5,384 nt of DNA from Pseudomonadota bacterium. Lineage in GTDB: Bacteria; Pseudomonadota; Gammaproteobacteria; Enterobacterales; Succinivibrionaceae. The DNA is taken from contig JAEWPL010000303.1 of NCBI GenBank assembly GCA_023460615.1, forward strand, positions 1-5,384. The letters are read 5' to 3'. The position numbers and the translations under genes are program-made. The notes below the pieces were generated by a model. The model worked only from the letters and a program-made list of their open reading frames with translations. It searched no databases and was not told the origin of the DNA. This document shows, in pieces, positions 4,826-5,384 of this stretch (position 1 is the stretch's first letter; every line of letters starts with the position of its first letter).

Positions 4826-5384
4826 TAAAAGAAAAGAAGCCTTAAAAGCTTATGTGAAAAGCATTATTTTAGACAAAGAAATAATGCTTTTGTCTTTAAA
4901 TGGTGATGCAAGTTTTCGTCGTTACTTTAGAGTAGCTGATACCTCTTATATTGCAGTAGACGCCCCACCTCAAACTCAAAAAAATCAAGAATTTATTCAA
5001 ATTGATGAAGCTTTAGCTAGTTGCAACGTTAAAGTTCCAAAGATTATTGCCTATGATCTTGAGCAAGGCTTTATGCTACTTGAAGATCTTGGTGATACTA
5101 CTTTTGCAAAAGTAGCTATTGGGGATAGACAAGAGTATTTCTATCAAAAAGCAATTGAGATCTTAGGTAAGATTGCCAGTGTATCTTTACCTTCTTTACC
5201 AAAATTTGATGAGGACTTCATCAAATTTGAATTGTCATTATTTGACACCTGGATGTTAGATAAAGCGCTTAAAGTTACTTTAACTGATAGTGAAAGAAAT
5301 GATTTAAACGAAGCTTATGACTATTTAACAGCAAATTGTCTTATGCAAGAGCAGATAGCTATGCATCGAGATTATCATTCAAGA
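4818..5384 (+). CDS. amgK: AmgK-like N-acetylmuramate/N-acetylglucosamine kinase (phosphotransferase family), 3' end outside window
   Basis: The frame is open from GTG 4818 to the window end (189 codons). It encodes an aminoglycoside-phosphotransferase/choline-kinase-like protein of the group that includes Pseudomonas AmgK, which phosphorylates the anomeric carbon of MurNAc and GlcNAc in peptidoglycan recycling. Seen in order: LNGDASFRRYFRV (28-40), the nucleotide-loop region typical of this group; AVDAPP with the expected ATP-contacting strand; FMLLEDLGD in the hinge region; and MHRDYHSR at the very end, the start of the HxDxxxxN catalytic loop. The Mg-binding motif and the rest of the C-lobe are cut off. 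The GTG start overlaps the trmB stop by 8 nt (4818-4825), which suggests translational coupling, and places GDASFRRYF near residue 30 as I recall for the family. Alternatives are ATG 4791, inside trmB with a poorly spaced AGG, and ATG 4884, which would remove the N-terminus. The family is well supported; the exact substrate is inferred. Confidence 0.8.
   Translation, partial: MIDKRKEALKAYVKSIILDKEIMLLSLNGDASFRRYFRVADTSYIAVDAPPQTQKNQEFIQIDEALASCNVKVPKIIAYDLEQGFMLLEDLGDTTFAKVAIGDRQEYFYQKAIEILGKIASVSLPSLPKFDEDFIKFELSLFDTWMLDKALKVTLTDSERNDLNEAYDYLTANCLMQEQIAMHRDYHSR
4857..4898 (+). terminator. Terminator-like perfect 13-bp hairpin inside the 5' end of the amgK-like gene
   Basis: AAAAGCATTATTT (4857-4869) is exactly complementary to AAATAATGCTTTT (4879-4891), with a 9-nt loop (4870-4878). 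The right arm ends in TTTT and is followed by GTCTTT, giving a U-rich tail to 4898. An A-tract, stem and U-tract is the layout of an intrinsic terminator, but the stem has only two G-C pairs and it lies in coding sequence (about codons 14-27). It could act as a partial attenuator when translation lags. The symmetry is directly visible; the function is inferred. Confidence 0.45.

Noticed and set aside
1..5384. CRISPR array, tRNA/rRNA genes, insertion sequences, riboswitches or a novel multi-gene system
   Set aside because: I saw no spaced direct repeats, no tRNA-like cloverleaf, no terminal repeats or transposase, and no long structured leader. The window is nearly filled by recognisable housekeeping genes.

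Overview
The window is a compact housekeeping gene cluster, all on the + strand, from an AT-rich bacterium. The proteins resemble E. coli homologues closely, judged from memory and not from a search. RF2 keeps E. coli residue numbering exactly, LysRS keeps long shared blocks, and prfB is followed by lysS as in enterobacteria. This points to a low-GC gammaproteobacterium. A gut-associated lineage such as Succinivibrionaceae would fit, but that is a guess.

Positions 1-540 form a distinct AT-rich segment. It holds the 3' end of a probable site-specific DNA methyltransferase, a 28-codon ORF with a good ribosome binding site, a weak terminator-like hairpin, and an AT-rich leader with an extended -10 promoter (509-517). 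Codon use in the methyltransferase fragment (AGA for Arg, ATA for Ile) differs from the genes after the promoter, so an accessory region probably ends here.

Positions 551-4825 carry four complete genes with small gaps: prfB (RF2, with a programmed +1 frameshift at codon 26), lysS, dapA and trmB. A fifth gene, an AmgK-like sugar kinase, overlaps the end of trmB by 8 nt and runs off the window. Spacing is 24 nt or less from prfB to lysS, 23 nt from lysS to dapA and 3 nt from dapA to trmB, so one transcript from the promoter before prfB is likely. Functionally the cluster covers translation termination, lysyl-tRNA charging, the first committed step of lysine/diaminopimelate synthesis, tRNA m7G46 modification and probably peptidoglycan sugar recycling.

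The most unexpected signals are two perfect 13-bp inverted repeats inside the first codons of trmB (4119-4147) and of the AmgK-like gene (4857-4891). The second has a U-rich tail and looks like an intragenic attenuator. I saw no CRISPR array, tRNA or rRNA gene, insertion sequence, or novel multi-gene system.
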